A DNA stretch of 64,000 nucleotides from positions 1 through 64,000 of the IMG/VR virus record IMGVR_UViG_3300042544_002197, one strand, 5' to 3'. Position 1 is the first letter of the stretch. Each line of letters opens with the position of its first letter. Below, in pieces: positions 17,966 to 24,381 of the stretch. The DNA comes from a virus. Position numbers and translations under genes: made by a program. Below the pieces are notes generated by a model. That model saw nothing but the letters and a program-made list of their open reading frames with translations, had not been told where the DNA came from and did no database searches.

Positions 17966-18606
17966 AAAACAATAGTTTTAAATATGCAATAGTTTTATTT
18001 GAAAATCAAAAGAAAATTAAAGTTCTTTATAAATGTATGCAGAGAAAAACTGTATATGAATATTGGAGAGAGTATAAGACTGAAAAGAAACCCCCATTTG
18101 TTAAATTACAAGGTGGTAAAAGGAGACAAGAACTTGTTTATGAATTAGGATTGTTATTACCAAATAACAGATGGTCAGATCAAGTTTGGGTTAAAGATAG
18201 TTTAGGTAGAAACCAAAAGGCAATATTAGAAGATGATAATTTAAGAATAAAAGAAATTATTCCGTATTGGGTGGAAGAGAAGGTTTATGATTATGATAAT
18301 GGTAAAAGAATTCGTTATCATGAAATGATGGAACAAATATTACCAATTAACGATATTGCTCAAATTTTTACATTGAACAATAAATTGTTTGTTCAAATTG
18401 AAGATAACGTAAGATACTTTAGTTGTAAAAATTTAATTGATACAGAAAGATTATTTGAGATTGTTAAGAACGATTTACTTAACAGAAAGAGGGGAAATTT
18501 TATGTTTGTTAAAGATGTGTCTACCCAACAAAGAAAAATGTTATATGCAATGTTAATTGCGAAAGGATATAAGAAATCGGAATTATTTAGACATTATTCG
18601 TATTAA
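17962..18606 (+). CDS. Hypothetical 214-aa protein
   Basis: A basic, Tyr- and Lys-rich protein starting MKNNSFKYAIVLFENQKKIK. The first ~130 residues appear to be mixed alpha/beta (VLYKCMQRKTVYEYWREY; RWSDQVWVKDSLGR). The last ~80 are more helical and end in KGYKKSELFRHYSY. No signal peptide, membrane span or catalytic motif is evident. It is coupled to the upstream 52-aa membrane protein, and its 3' end overlaps the convergent 77-aa gene by 20 bases. I do not recognise the family; opposite orientation to the structural genes hints at early expression. Confidence 0.75.
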   Translation: MKNNSFKYAIVLFENQKKIKVLYKCMQRKTVYEYWREYKTEKKPPFVKLQGGKRRQELVYELGLLLPNNRWSDQVWVKDSLGRNQKAILEDDNLRIKEIIPYWVEEKVYDYDNGKRIRYHEMMEQILPINDIAQIFTLNNKLFVQIEDNVRYFSCKNLIDTERLFEIVKNDLLNRKRGNFMFVKDVSTQQRKMLYAMLIAKGYKKSELFRHYSY

Positions 18607-18820
18607 AAATAATGTTTACAACTCCCATATTGATTGTAAATGTGTCTGTTGGTGTTTCCATTACTTTTCCGTACTTTTTTTCAATGATTTTAAAAACCTT
18701 ATTGAATTCTGGTTTACTCAATTCCAACACAATAGTTTGTGATTCTATTTCGGCATTGACCTTTTCTAATAGGTCTGATATAATTGCTAACTGATTTAAT
18801 AAATCACCCTTTTTTTCCAT
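18587..18820 (-). CDS. Hypothetical 77-aa coiled-coil protein
   Basis: The N-terminal half is a helical coil (MEKKGDLLNQLAIISDLLEK); the second half is a small beta region (DTFTINMGVVNIIFNTNNV). It overlaps the end of the upstream basic protein by 17 bases and, at its 3' end, the convergent plus-strand gene by 20 bases. No terminator lies between the convergent genes. Family unknown. Confidence 0.65.
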   Translation of the reverse strand: MEKKGDLLNQLAIISDLLEKVNAEIESQTIVLELSKPEFNKVFKIIEKKYGKVMETPTDTFTINMGVVNIIFNTNNV

Positions 18821-18920
18821 AACCTAATATCTTTAATATTTTATCTATTATAGATACTTTCTTTTTTGGTTTTTCTTCGAACATTTTTCTCTTGTCCAAT
18901 TTTTTTATTTCTTCAATCAT
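18804..18920 (-). CDS. Small basic protein (38 aa; alternative starts at 18962 or 19007)
   Basis: The shorter frame starts MIEEIKKLDKRKMFEEKPKK and ends KILKILGYGKKG, strongly basic with a short amphipathic helix. The open frame extends back to an ATG at 19007 (67 aa), but that would overlap the upstream gene by 95 bases. I chose the ATG at 18920, which overlaps that gene's stop by 8 bases as usual in this genome. The extended version would add a Lys/Glu-rich helix. The true start is undecided and the function unknown. Confidence 0.45.
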   Translation of the reverse strand: MIEEIKKLDKRKMFEEKPKKKVSIIDKILKILGYGKKG

Positions 18921-19368
18921 CTGAATCTTGTGGTTCTGTATCTCCTTGTTGTCCTTCTTCATCTCCTTGTTCAACCACTCCATCCCCTGCTGTAATTTCT
19001 TGTCCATAATCTTCCAATAGATTTATGTCTTTTAATTTATCTAACGATTCTTTTTTAAATAGTACTTGTAATTCTTTTACCTTTTCTTGAAAAAGTTTTT
19101 GTTTTTCTTCTTCATCTTTGTTAACCTGCAAAATTTCTAACGCACATGCAAAAACAACATCGTATCCATCCTGAGTTCCTGATGATATTAATGATAATAA
19201 TGTAAATTTTTCATTTTTATCTTGAACTTTTATTTTTATAGACCTATAAGGTTTACATATGTCTTCATGTCTCCAATTCAATGGCAGTTTAATATCTAAA
19301 CTTACGTTACCTTCTATTTCTCTTAATGAGTGGAAATGAGGTCTTAATGATTTTATACTTTCAAACAC
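18913..19368 (-). CDS. Hypothetical 151-aa protein with acidic tail
   Basis: It starts with GTG (MFESIKSLRPHFHSLREIEG), five bases after the stop of the small membrane protein. Residues 1-85 look globular with beta strands (NVSLDIKLPLNW; IKIKVQDKNEKFTLLSLIS). Residues 90-125 are a charged helix, and the last 30 are Asp/Glu/Gln/Gly-rich (QGDEEGQQGDTEPQDSDD). A mainly beta domain followed by a linker and acidic tail occurs in single-strand DNA-binding proteins, but the core has no clear OB signature. I leave it unassigned. Confidence 0.7.
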   Translation of the reverse strand: MFESIKSLRPHFHSLREIEGNVSLDIKLPLNWRHEDICKPYRSIKIKVQDKNEKFTLLSLISSGTQDGYDVVFACALEILQVNKDEEEKQKLFQEKVKELQVLFKKESLDKLKDINLLEDYGQEITAGDGVVEQGDEEGQQGDTEPQDSDD

Positions 19369-19372
19369 GTTA

Positions 19373-19552
19373 TTAAATTAAAAAATAGGTTATTATGTAT
19401 GATAATGAAAACAATAGTAAAGTATCCTCAACTTTGGATAGTTTCATTTGTTCTGGATTTTCCTGTGTGAGTCTAATTACAAACGCAACAAGAAATCGTA
19501 ATGAATAGATAATACTCAATACGAATAGGTATAATTTAATTTGTTCCATCAT
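19373..19552 (-). CDS. Small two-TM membrane protein (59 aa)
   Basis: The frame opens with two consecutive ATGs (MMEQIKLYLF). It has two hydrophobic helices, roughly residues 6-28 (LYLFVLSIIYSLRFLVAFVI) and 45-59 (TLLLFSLSYIITYFLI), joined by a charged loop (RLTQENPEQMKLSKVED). The start overlaps the end of the Hc1-like gene by 17 bases, and the next gene begins five bases after its stop, so it fills an otherwise empty gap in the operon. Size and topology would suit a small holin or antiholin, but nothing specific supports that. Confidence 0.6.
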   Translation of the reverse strand: MMEQIKLYLFVLSIIYSLRFLVAFVIRLTQENPEQMKLSKVEDTLLLFSLSYIITYFLI

Positions 19553-19724
19553 GTCTTTTCATTTCTTCAAGTACGTCCTTACGATATGTCGCAATAAGGA
19601 TTTTTATTTCTTGTGCATATTTCCTTGCTCTGATAGATGCACTACGATTACCCTTATCAAATACCTTTTGGGTATCAACTGACATCTTCTCAACTAGGTC
19701 CTTGATTTTCTTTAAGGTTTCCAT
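19536..19724 (-). CDS. Histone H1 (Hc1)-like DNA-binding protein
   Basis: A 62-aa Lys/Arg-rich helical protein. It starts METLKKIKDLVEKMSVDTQK, followed by FDKGNRSASIRARKYAQEIK and then a helix ending VLEEMKRHDGTN. This layout, with the G-N-x-x-[AS]-x-x-[RI]-x-R-[KA] middle, matches Hc1-like histone H1 proteins common in Bacteroidota and Chlamydiae (pfam Hc1). They bind and condense DNA without sequence specificity. In a phage this could organise injected or replicating DNA, or compete with host nucleoid proteins. It has its own TATATTCG box about 20 bases upstream. Confidence 0.75.
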   Translation of the reverse strand: METLKKIKDLVEKMSVDTQKVFDKGNRSASIRARKYAQEIKILIATYRKDVLEEMKRHDGTN

Positions 19725-19762
19725 AATATTTCAGTTTTTAATACGAATATACGGAAAAAATT

Positions 19763-20218
19763 TTACTTTTTCAAGTTTTGTTCAAACAATTTGTAAATTT
19801 CTGATAACATGTCCAGTTCAGACCTGGTTTTTTTGTGTTTGAAGTCGAATAAGGTTTCAAAATATTCTTTAATTCTTACTGGTTTCTCATCTAACTTATT
19901 GAAATAGAACGCTTCCAAAAAGAAGTTCCAAAAATATTCGTAGTAATTACCCCTTTCTTTAAATAATATTTTTTCTTTACTGAAGTTATCCACAATTTTA
20001 TCCCAACACCAAGTGAAGTGACTCCTTTGTGATTCCTCAAGATAGACAACATCTGAACCTAAATAGGTTTCATCAACCAAAGAATATAATGAAGTTAGGA
20101 AATCGTAAAATAGTTCGGTTTTTTCTCGACTTATATTATAAGCCTTGTACCAAACATCTATTTGATTCTTGTAATTTTCTGATGTAATAAACTCTAAATA
20201 ACCTTCTCTATTTTCCAT
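19763..20218 (-). CDS. Hypothetical 151-aa protein
   Basis: An acidic, strongly aromatic helical protein starting MENREGYLEFITSENYKNQ. A central motif is SHFTWCWDKIVDNFSKE, followed by NYYEYFWNFFLEAFYF and a helical end (LDMLSEIYKLFEQNLKK). No membrane span is predicted despite the aromatic content. A TATATTTG -7-like box (20232-20239) stands 13 bases before the ATG and an AGGAA sits between, so it likely starts its own transcript. Family not recognised; size and composition would fit an adaptor acting on a host or phage protein. Confidence 0.7.
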   Translation of the reverse strand: MENREGYLEFITSENYKNQIDVWYKAYNISREKTELFYDFLTSLYSLVDETYLGSDVVYLEESQRSHFTWCWDKIVDNFSKEKILFKERGNYYEYFWNFFLEAFYFNKLDEKPVRIKEYFETLFDFKHKKTRSELDMLSEIYKLFEQNLKK

Positions 20219-20231
20219 GTTCCTATTATGT

Positions 20232-20239
20232 CAAATATA
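20232..20239 (-). promoter_or_regulatory. TATATTTG promoter box (Bacteroidota -7 type)
   Basis: TATATTTG on the minus strand matches TAnnTTTG, the -7 element of Bacteroidota housekeeping promoters. It is 13 bases before the ATG at 20218, so the leader would be about six bases. Confidence 0.5.
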
Positions 20240-20265
20240 AGGATAAAAGAAAATAAAAAGAAGAA

Positions 20266-21543
20266 TTATTGAGTTTTTTTGTTGTAGTTAACCATATCTT
20301 TCATTTTCTTAATTTCTTCTTCAAGAATGTTAGAAAATTTTCCTTTAGACTCATTAACTGGAACTTCCTCTTTTGCGTAGAGAACTCTTTTCTTTTTATC
20401 TTCCGCCCTATTCTTAACTTGTTTTTCTATTTTCTTAGCGGTTTCTGGTGTAGGAATACTGTTACCGTCTTTATCTTTTGGTTCTTCACCTAATTTTGCA
20501 CCATTACTTGGTACTACATTTGTTTTCTCTGTTGTAGGTGCATTACCCATTAATTTATCACCATCAATTGCCATCTTCAATCTTTTCTTAAATTGTTCAG
20601 ATGGTTCAATATCATAATCTAAATTTTCCAAACCGGCAAAATTCTTTTTAATTTCGTCTTCTTGTTCTGGAGTGTTTTTTCTTGCTACCTTATCTCCTTT
20701 ACCAATTGCTTTAGGAAATTCAGGATTATCATTACCATCGAATGATAAATAATCTTTCATTTTTTTATCAACGTCAGCTAAATGTGCGTTGTTTTCTTTA
20801 CCACTTTCTTTATGTGAATTTTTAGCAGCCTCTAATCCGGGGATAGATTCGTTAACCATTTTAGTTATAAGACTAACTAATTCAGATTCCTTCAAACGTA
20901 ATTTTTTCTTTTTAGATTCATACATTCCACCACCACATTCATCACAACTTCCTTCCTCATTTAACATACCACCACATTGCTCACATGCTTCTGTCTTCTC
21001 AGTAATAGATTTCATTAACATTTGAGTGAATTTTTTACCTTCTTTTGGTTCCTCTTCTTTCATGTCATTATCACCACATTGCTCACAGTACTCATCTTCA
21101 CGAATTTCCTCTTCTTCCATTTGTTGCCAAGATTCCTTAACATCATATTCTTTACCACCAACAGTAAATTTTTCATCACCGTTTTCCTTAGCTTTTAATA
21201 ACGCACCTGAGAATAAATTACCCTCTTTTGGTTCTTGATTTTCCATATTTGTATTTTCTTTTTCTTCTAATTGTTGACCCATTTCATCTAATTTATCAAT
21301 CATATCTGAATGAGATTCATAAATCCCTTTTTCAACTATAAATTGTTTACCTGGATGGTCTTTTTTATATATATCTAAATGACTCTCCGCCTCTTCTTTA
21401 GAGTCATGAGTACTAACAGGTTCACCTTCACATGTTACATGATATACTTCTTTTTTACCCTCTTCAGATTCTGAAATAATGATTCTTCTGACTTCATCAG
21501 ATATCACATTTTCAATGATTGTGTTAAGTTCTGTTATTTTCAT
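20266..21543 (-). CDS. Putative virion or assembly protein with zinc-ribbon-like Cys pairs (425 aa)
   Basis: A highly charged protein. The N-terminus MKITELNTIIENVISDEVRRII is helical and of a kind seen on several virion-associated proteins. Three CxxC knuckles follow around residues 150-205 (CEQCGDND, CEQCGGML, CDECGGG) and could form one or two zinc ribbons. A central segment (ESELVSLITKMVNESIPGL), the DYLSFDGNDNPEFPK region and the EPSEQFKKRLKMAIDGD helix appear conserved. It lies two bases from the ParB-like gene in a block with other structural or scaffold-like genes. A head core or scaffold role is plausible from charge and position; not established. Confidence 0.7.
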   Translation of the reverse strand: MKITELNTIIENVISDEVRRIIISESEEGKKEVYHVTCEGEPVSTHDSKEEAESHLDIYKKDHPGKQFIVEKGIYESHSDMIDKLDEMGQQLEEKENTNMENQEPKEGNLFSGALLKAKENGDEKFTVGGKEYDVKESWQQMEEEEIREDEYCEQCGDNDMKEEEPKEGKKFTQMLMKSITEKTEACEQCGGMLNEEGSCDECGGGMYESKKKKLRLKESELVSLITKMVNESIPGLEAAKNSHKESGKENNAHLADVDKKMKDYLSFDGNDNPEFPKAIGKGDKVARKNTPEQEDEIKKNFAGLENLDYDIEPSEQFKKRLKMAIDGDKLMGNAPTTEKTNVVPSNGAKLGEEPKDKDGNSIPTPETAKKIEKQVKNRAEDKKKRVLYAKEEVPVNESKGKFSNILEEEIKKMKDMVNYNKKTQ

Positions 21544-21544
21544 A

Positions 21545-22783
21545 CTAAATAAATATCTTATTTATCTCATTTAATACGATTTTTTCCATTTCTTTATATG
21601 GAATACCGTATTTTTTTGATGTTTCGGTTATTGCTTGTACTATTTCTTTATCTTCTTTAATGAATTCTAAGGCTCCAATGTCTCCTTGATTGCAATAAGG
21701 GAACTTTTTACACTTCTCCTTAATCTTAACAAAAACACCACCGGGACCTCCCCATTTTGGAAATTTCTTATCTGTTACCGCTCTACCTTTATAGATACTA
21801 TCAGGACCATCTATCTTTAGTGGATTTCTACGTCCTTTGGGTGTTTTACCAAACAAAGGTACATCGTAACCTCCTGAAGATGATGCATCGGTTGCTTCAC
21901 CCACTTCCTCTTGTTGTTCTTTAAGGTTTGAGTTATGGAATTTATGAATGTCTTTTTTTAATACTACGTCACTAAAAACCGGTCCTTCAAACGATCCTGA
22001 ACCACCCGCTCCCATGGACTCTTTAGTTTCCGTTTTTTTACTGCATCCACACATGTTTAAAAACTCATTATAGTCAAATTTGATGTTCTCTTCTTTGAAT
22101 TTTTTAATCATGTCATTTGCAACTGACAATCTATTATCCTTATTCTTAATTTTTTTAATAATATCAACAATACCATAAACCATGTCTTGTTGATTACTAT
22201 CTAAATTTTTATCTATTTCTTTATTTCCCGTAACCTCTTCAGATTCATTTGTTTTTGTCTTTTTTACACAATTTGGATATCTCTTACCAAACATAGTCTT
22301 CATACCTTTTTGGGTATATCCTTTCCAACATTTCTCATTGATTTCCCTTTTTGCTTCTTCTATTTCGTTTACATCCTCTCCAATTTCACCTATGAAAACC
22401 TTAGGATTAACTCCCATTGCTGCCGCGGTACATAATCTTGTGTTTCCAGCAATAAGAATGTATCTGTCACCCATTTTTAAAATTAGAGGTCTTTCGTACT
22501 CACCTGATTTGATTGCCTTTATTAATTTCTTTGGGTTTGTCTTATTGTACATTTTTGCAATATCGTTAACCGCCTCAATGTCACCCTTTTCTATTTCGTT
22601 TGATTCTGTGTTCTCTAATTTAGGCCAAACATCATCTGTAAGTGTTTGTTCCTTCAATCCATCAAAAGAGCGTACAAGTTCCTTAACGGAGATGTCAATT
22701 TTTTCATCTCGTCTTAAATCTTGCGATATTCTTTGGAACTCGTCCATTTCACCCTCAATATCAGGTTTAATTACTTTTTCCAT
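21545..22783 (-). CDS. ParB-like domain protein, putative structural protein (412 aa)
   Basis: Residues ~70-140 contain a ParB/Srx-type motif (YILIAGNTRLCTAAAMGV after a PLILKMGDR strand), as in ParB N-terminal nuclease/CTPase folds. Near residue 150 is CWKGYTQKGMKTMFGKRYPN, then CV, a motif that recurs in proteins of large marine myophages. The middle is charged and low in complexity, and the C-terminal ~90 residues (from KFPKWGGPGGVFVKIKEKCK) look globular. The start overlaps the 79-aa gene's stop (TAATG). The ParB motif could mean DNA binding or nucleotide hydrolysis; the protein may act in DNA packaging or the capsid interior. Function is inferred only. Confidence 0.65.
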   Translation of the reverse strand: MEKVIKPDIEGEMDEFQRISQDLRRDEKIDISVKELVRSFDGLKEQTLTDDVWPKLENTESNEIEKGDIEAVNDIAKMYNKTNPKKLIKAIKSGEYERPLILKMGDRYILIAGNTRLCTAAAMGVNPKVFIGEIGEDVNEIEEAKREINEKCWKGYTQKGMKTMFGKRYPNCVKKTKTNESEEVTGNKEIDKNLDSNQQDMVYGIVDIIKKIKNKDNRLSVANDMIKKFKEENIKFDYNEFLNMCGCSKKTETKESMGAGGSGSFEGPVFSDVVLKKDIHKFHNSNLKEQQEEVGEATDASSSGGYDVPLFGKTPKGRRNPLKIDGPDSIYKGRAVTDKKFPKWGGPGGVFVKIKEKCKKFPYCNQGDIGALEFIKEDKEIVQAITETSKKYGIPYKEMEKIVLNEINKIFI

Positions 22784-23022
22784 TATCTAACGTTCTTTAA
22801 TGCAGTTTCCCAAAATGACTTTCTTTGCCATAATGTTTTAAATAACTCAACAACAACTTTAGTGGATAAATCCACTATTTTATCATCTACCTTTTTAGAT
22901 CCCAATTCATCTTGAATCATTTTAACAACAATTCTATGTGCTTGGGTCGAATCCATGAAATCTTTAATCTCTTTCCTTGTGATTCTCTCTATTTCCTTCT
23001 TATCGTCGTTACTAAATGACAT
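22783..23022 (-). CDS. Conserved small helical protein (79 aa)
   Basis: A helical charged protein starting MSFSNDDKKEIERITRKEIK and ending FWETALKNVR. The central QDELGSKKVDDKIVDLSTKV and following VVELFKTLWQRKSFW give a compact helical bundle. It is coupled to the downstream ParB-like gene by a TAATG overlap and starts two bases after the 183-aa gene. This organisation resembles a small virion or assembly factor, but no family is identified. Confidence 0.7.
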   Translation of the reverse strand: MSFSNDDKKEIERITRKEIKDFMDSTQAHRIVVKMIQDELGSKKVDDKIVDLSTKVVVELFKTLWQRKSFWETALKNVR

Positions 23023-23024
23023 TA

Positions 23025-23576
23025 TTAGTTATTGTTTCTTTGACTTATTAATGGTTCCATTGCCGTTTTAAATGTCGGTTCAAATTTTACCAATTTATCT
23101 ATTACAATCATAACTTCTGAATCCAACTTCAACATGTCAGCATTTATATATAAACCACTTTCATCTCCCGAAATAAACACAAAACTAACATCGTCGTCTG
23201 TAAGTGTACCATCTAATCTAATTTGACTAGGTGAGATTGTAAAACCCGGTTCAAATTCCACGATTTGTGAAACTTGTTGTTTGAAATTATCAATAATTCC
23301 TGAGATGGATTTCTTTTGGTCATCCATTAATTTCATATCCAAATTGTCTCCTGACATTATTTTTACCTCAACGTCATTAATGACCATTAAATCATTTTTC
23401 ATTGATTGAGTTGACGGTTGTTCTTCTCCCTTTGGGAATGTGGACGTATCGTTACTAATTCTTTGTTCTTGTGATTGTTCTCTAAGGGTACCTGTTTGTT
23501 TAGATTCATTAAGTTTTCTTAATGTATTTAACATATTTTTGGTACTATCGTATTCTGTCATTAGTTTCTTTTGCAT
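23025..23576 (-). CDS. Hypothetical 183-aa protein in the structural block
   Basis: The N-terminal ~60 residues are polar and helical (NMLNTLRKLNESKQ, then a Gln/Ser/Thr-rich linker). Residues ~65-183 form a mixed alpha/beta domain (INDVEVKIMSGDNLDMKLMD; EFEPGFTISPSQIRLDG; DVSFVFISGDESGLYINAD). The end is basic. It overlaps the degenerate amidase gene by 32 bases; a second ATG at 23561 would shorten the overlap to 17. Cotranscribed with that gene and the 79-aa gene. Family unknown. Confidence 0.7.
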   Translation of the reverse strand: MQKKLMTEYDSTKNMLNTLRKLNESKQTGTLREQSQEQRISNDTSTFPKGEEQPSTQSMKNDLMVINDVEVKIMSGDNLDMKLMDDQKKSISGIIDNFKQQVSQIVEFEPGFTISPSQIRLDGTLTDDDVSFVFISGDESGLYINADMLKLDSEVMIVIDKLVKFEPTFKTAMEPLISQRNNN

Positions 23577-24171
23577 TGTTGAAAAATATTCTAAAATTAA
23601 ATGAAGGGTTTATATCTGTATAAATACTCGAAAAGTTGGATTTACATACAATACCCTTGAAATTCGATACATTTTCAAGATATCCGTTAGATGGGACGGT
23701 TTGTTTGAAAATATCATGTCTTTCACATAACATTTCACAAAGTTCTGAAAGTACTGATAATTGATTTTCGTTGTATTTGTCCCAAAAAAAGTAATTTCTC
23801 CAATTTCTAATGTGTGGTTCGGACCTGTATGGGTCTCCAATCCAATTATTAAGGATACCAGTGATGGTGTTTTTATTTAACCAACCCAAGTTCTCAATTG
23901 CAATTTTTATCATCTTCTTATCGTTCCTATTGTCATTAAATGTATTGGAACTATAATCGGTATCAAATAATTGATAAACCGTACCTAACTTGGTTATAAT
24001 GAAGTGTGGGATGTCTTCGAACTTACCGTTCTTTCTATGTTTTATTTTATTGATAAAATCATCGACCCTCCTTTGGGTGTCGTATAGTAATATCTGTGTC
24101 TTCTTAGATTTTTTTCTATGGATGTTTAATTTCGATTCATCAATCGTTTCTATATTATAAATCGTCAACAT
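23545..24171 (-). CDS. Amidase_2/PGRP-fold protein lacking zinc ligands (208 aa)
   Basis: The order of elements follows N-acetylmuramoyl-L-alanine amidases such as T7 lysozyme: strand 1 (QILLYDTQRR), IPHFIITKLGTVYQLFD, KIAIENLGWL, helix NENQLSVLSELCEMLCER, and FKGIVCKSNFSS followed by TDINPSFNF. The zinc ligands expected at strand 1 (His), in the [HG]H-x-[ED] segment and at the Cys/His before PSF are replaced here by Tyr, Lys/Ser and Asn. The protein therefore probably keeps the fold but not hydrolysis, and may bind peptidoglycan or serve as a tail or head structural part. The alignment is by eye. Confidence 0.65.
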   Translation of the reverse strand: MLTIYNIETIDESKLNIHRKKSKKTQILLYDTQRRVDDFINKIKHRKNGKFEDIPHFIITKLGTVYQLFDTDYSSNTFNDNRNDKKMIKIAIENLGWLNKNTITGILNNWIGDPYRSEPHIRNWRNYFFWDKYNENQLSVLSELCEMLCERHDIFKQTVPSNGYLENVSNFKGIVCKSNFSSIYTDINPSFNFRIFFNNAKETNDRIR

Positions 24172-24180
24172 TTAAATTAA

Positions 24181-24381
24181 TTAATCATTAGTTATTTCAT
24201 CCTCGGATTGTGGTATTATTACCACATCTTTATCCAAATCGTAAATCACTTGATTTGGGTTAGTGTCATCTTTTTCCCAATAAAGGGGTTCATTTGAATC
24301 TTTAGGAGATTCTAGTAACTTTGAGTCCTGAGGTTCCTCTTCTTCTACTACTTCTATTGATTTCGAATTTTCGGGTATCAA
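24181..24381 (-). CDS. Acidic 66-aa ORF, possibly a frameshift extension of the upstream membrane protein
   Basis: The only start is TTG at 24381, overlapping the TGA of the 486-aa gene (TTGA). The product is very acidic (VVEEEEPQDSKLLESPKDSN, ending IIPQSEDEITND), like the C-terminal tail of the upstream protein. The run of 11 A just before the upstream stop (24384-24394) could shift ribosomes or polymerase by -1 into this frame, giving a ~550-aa fusion. It may therefore be a separate coupled gene, a slippage extension, or a sign of a homopolymer sequencing error. Confidence 0.5.
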   Translation of the reverse strand: MIPENSKSIEVVEEEEPQDSKLLESPKDSNEPLYWEKDDTNPNQVIYDLDKDVVIIPQSEDEITND

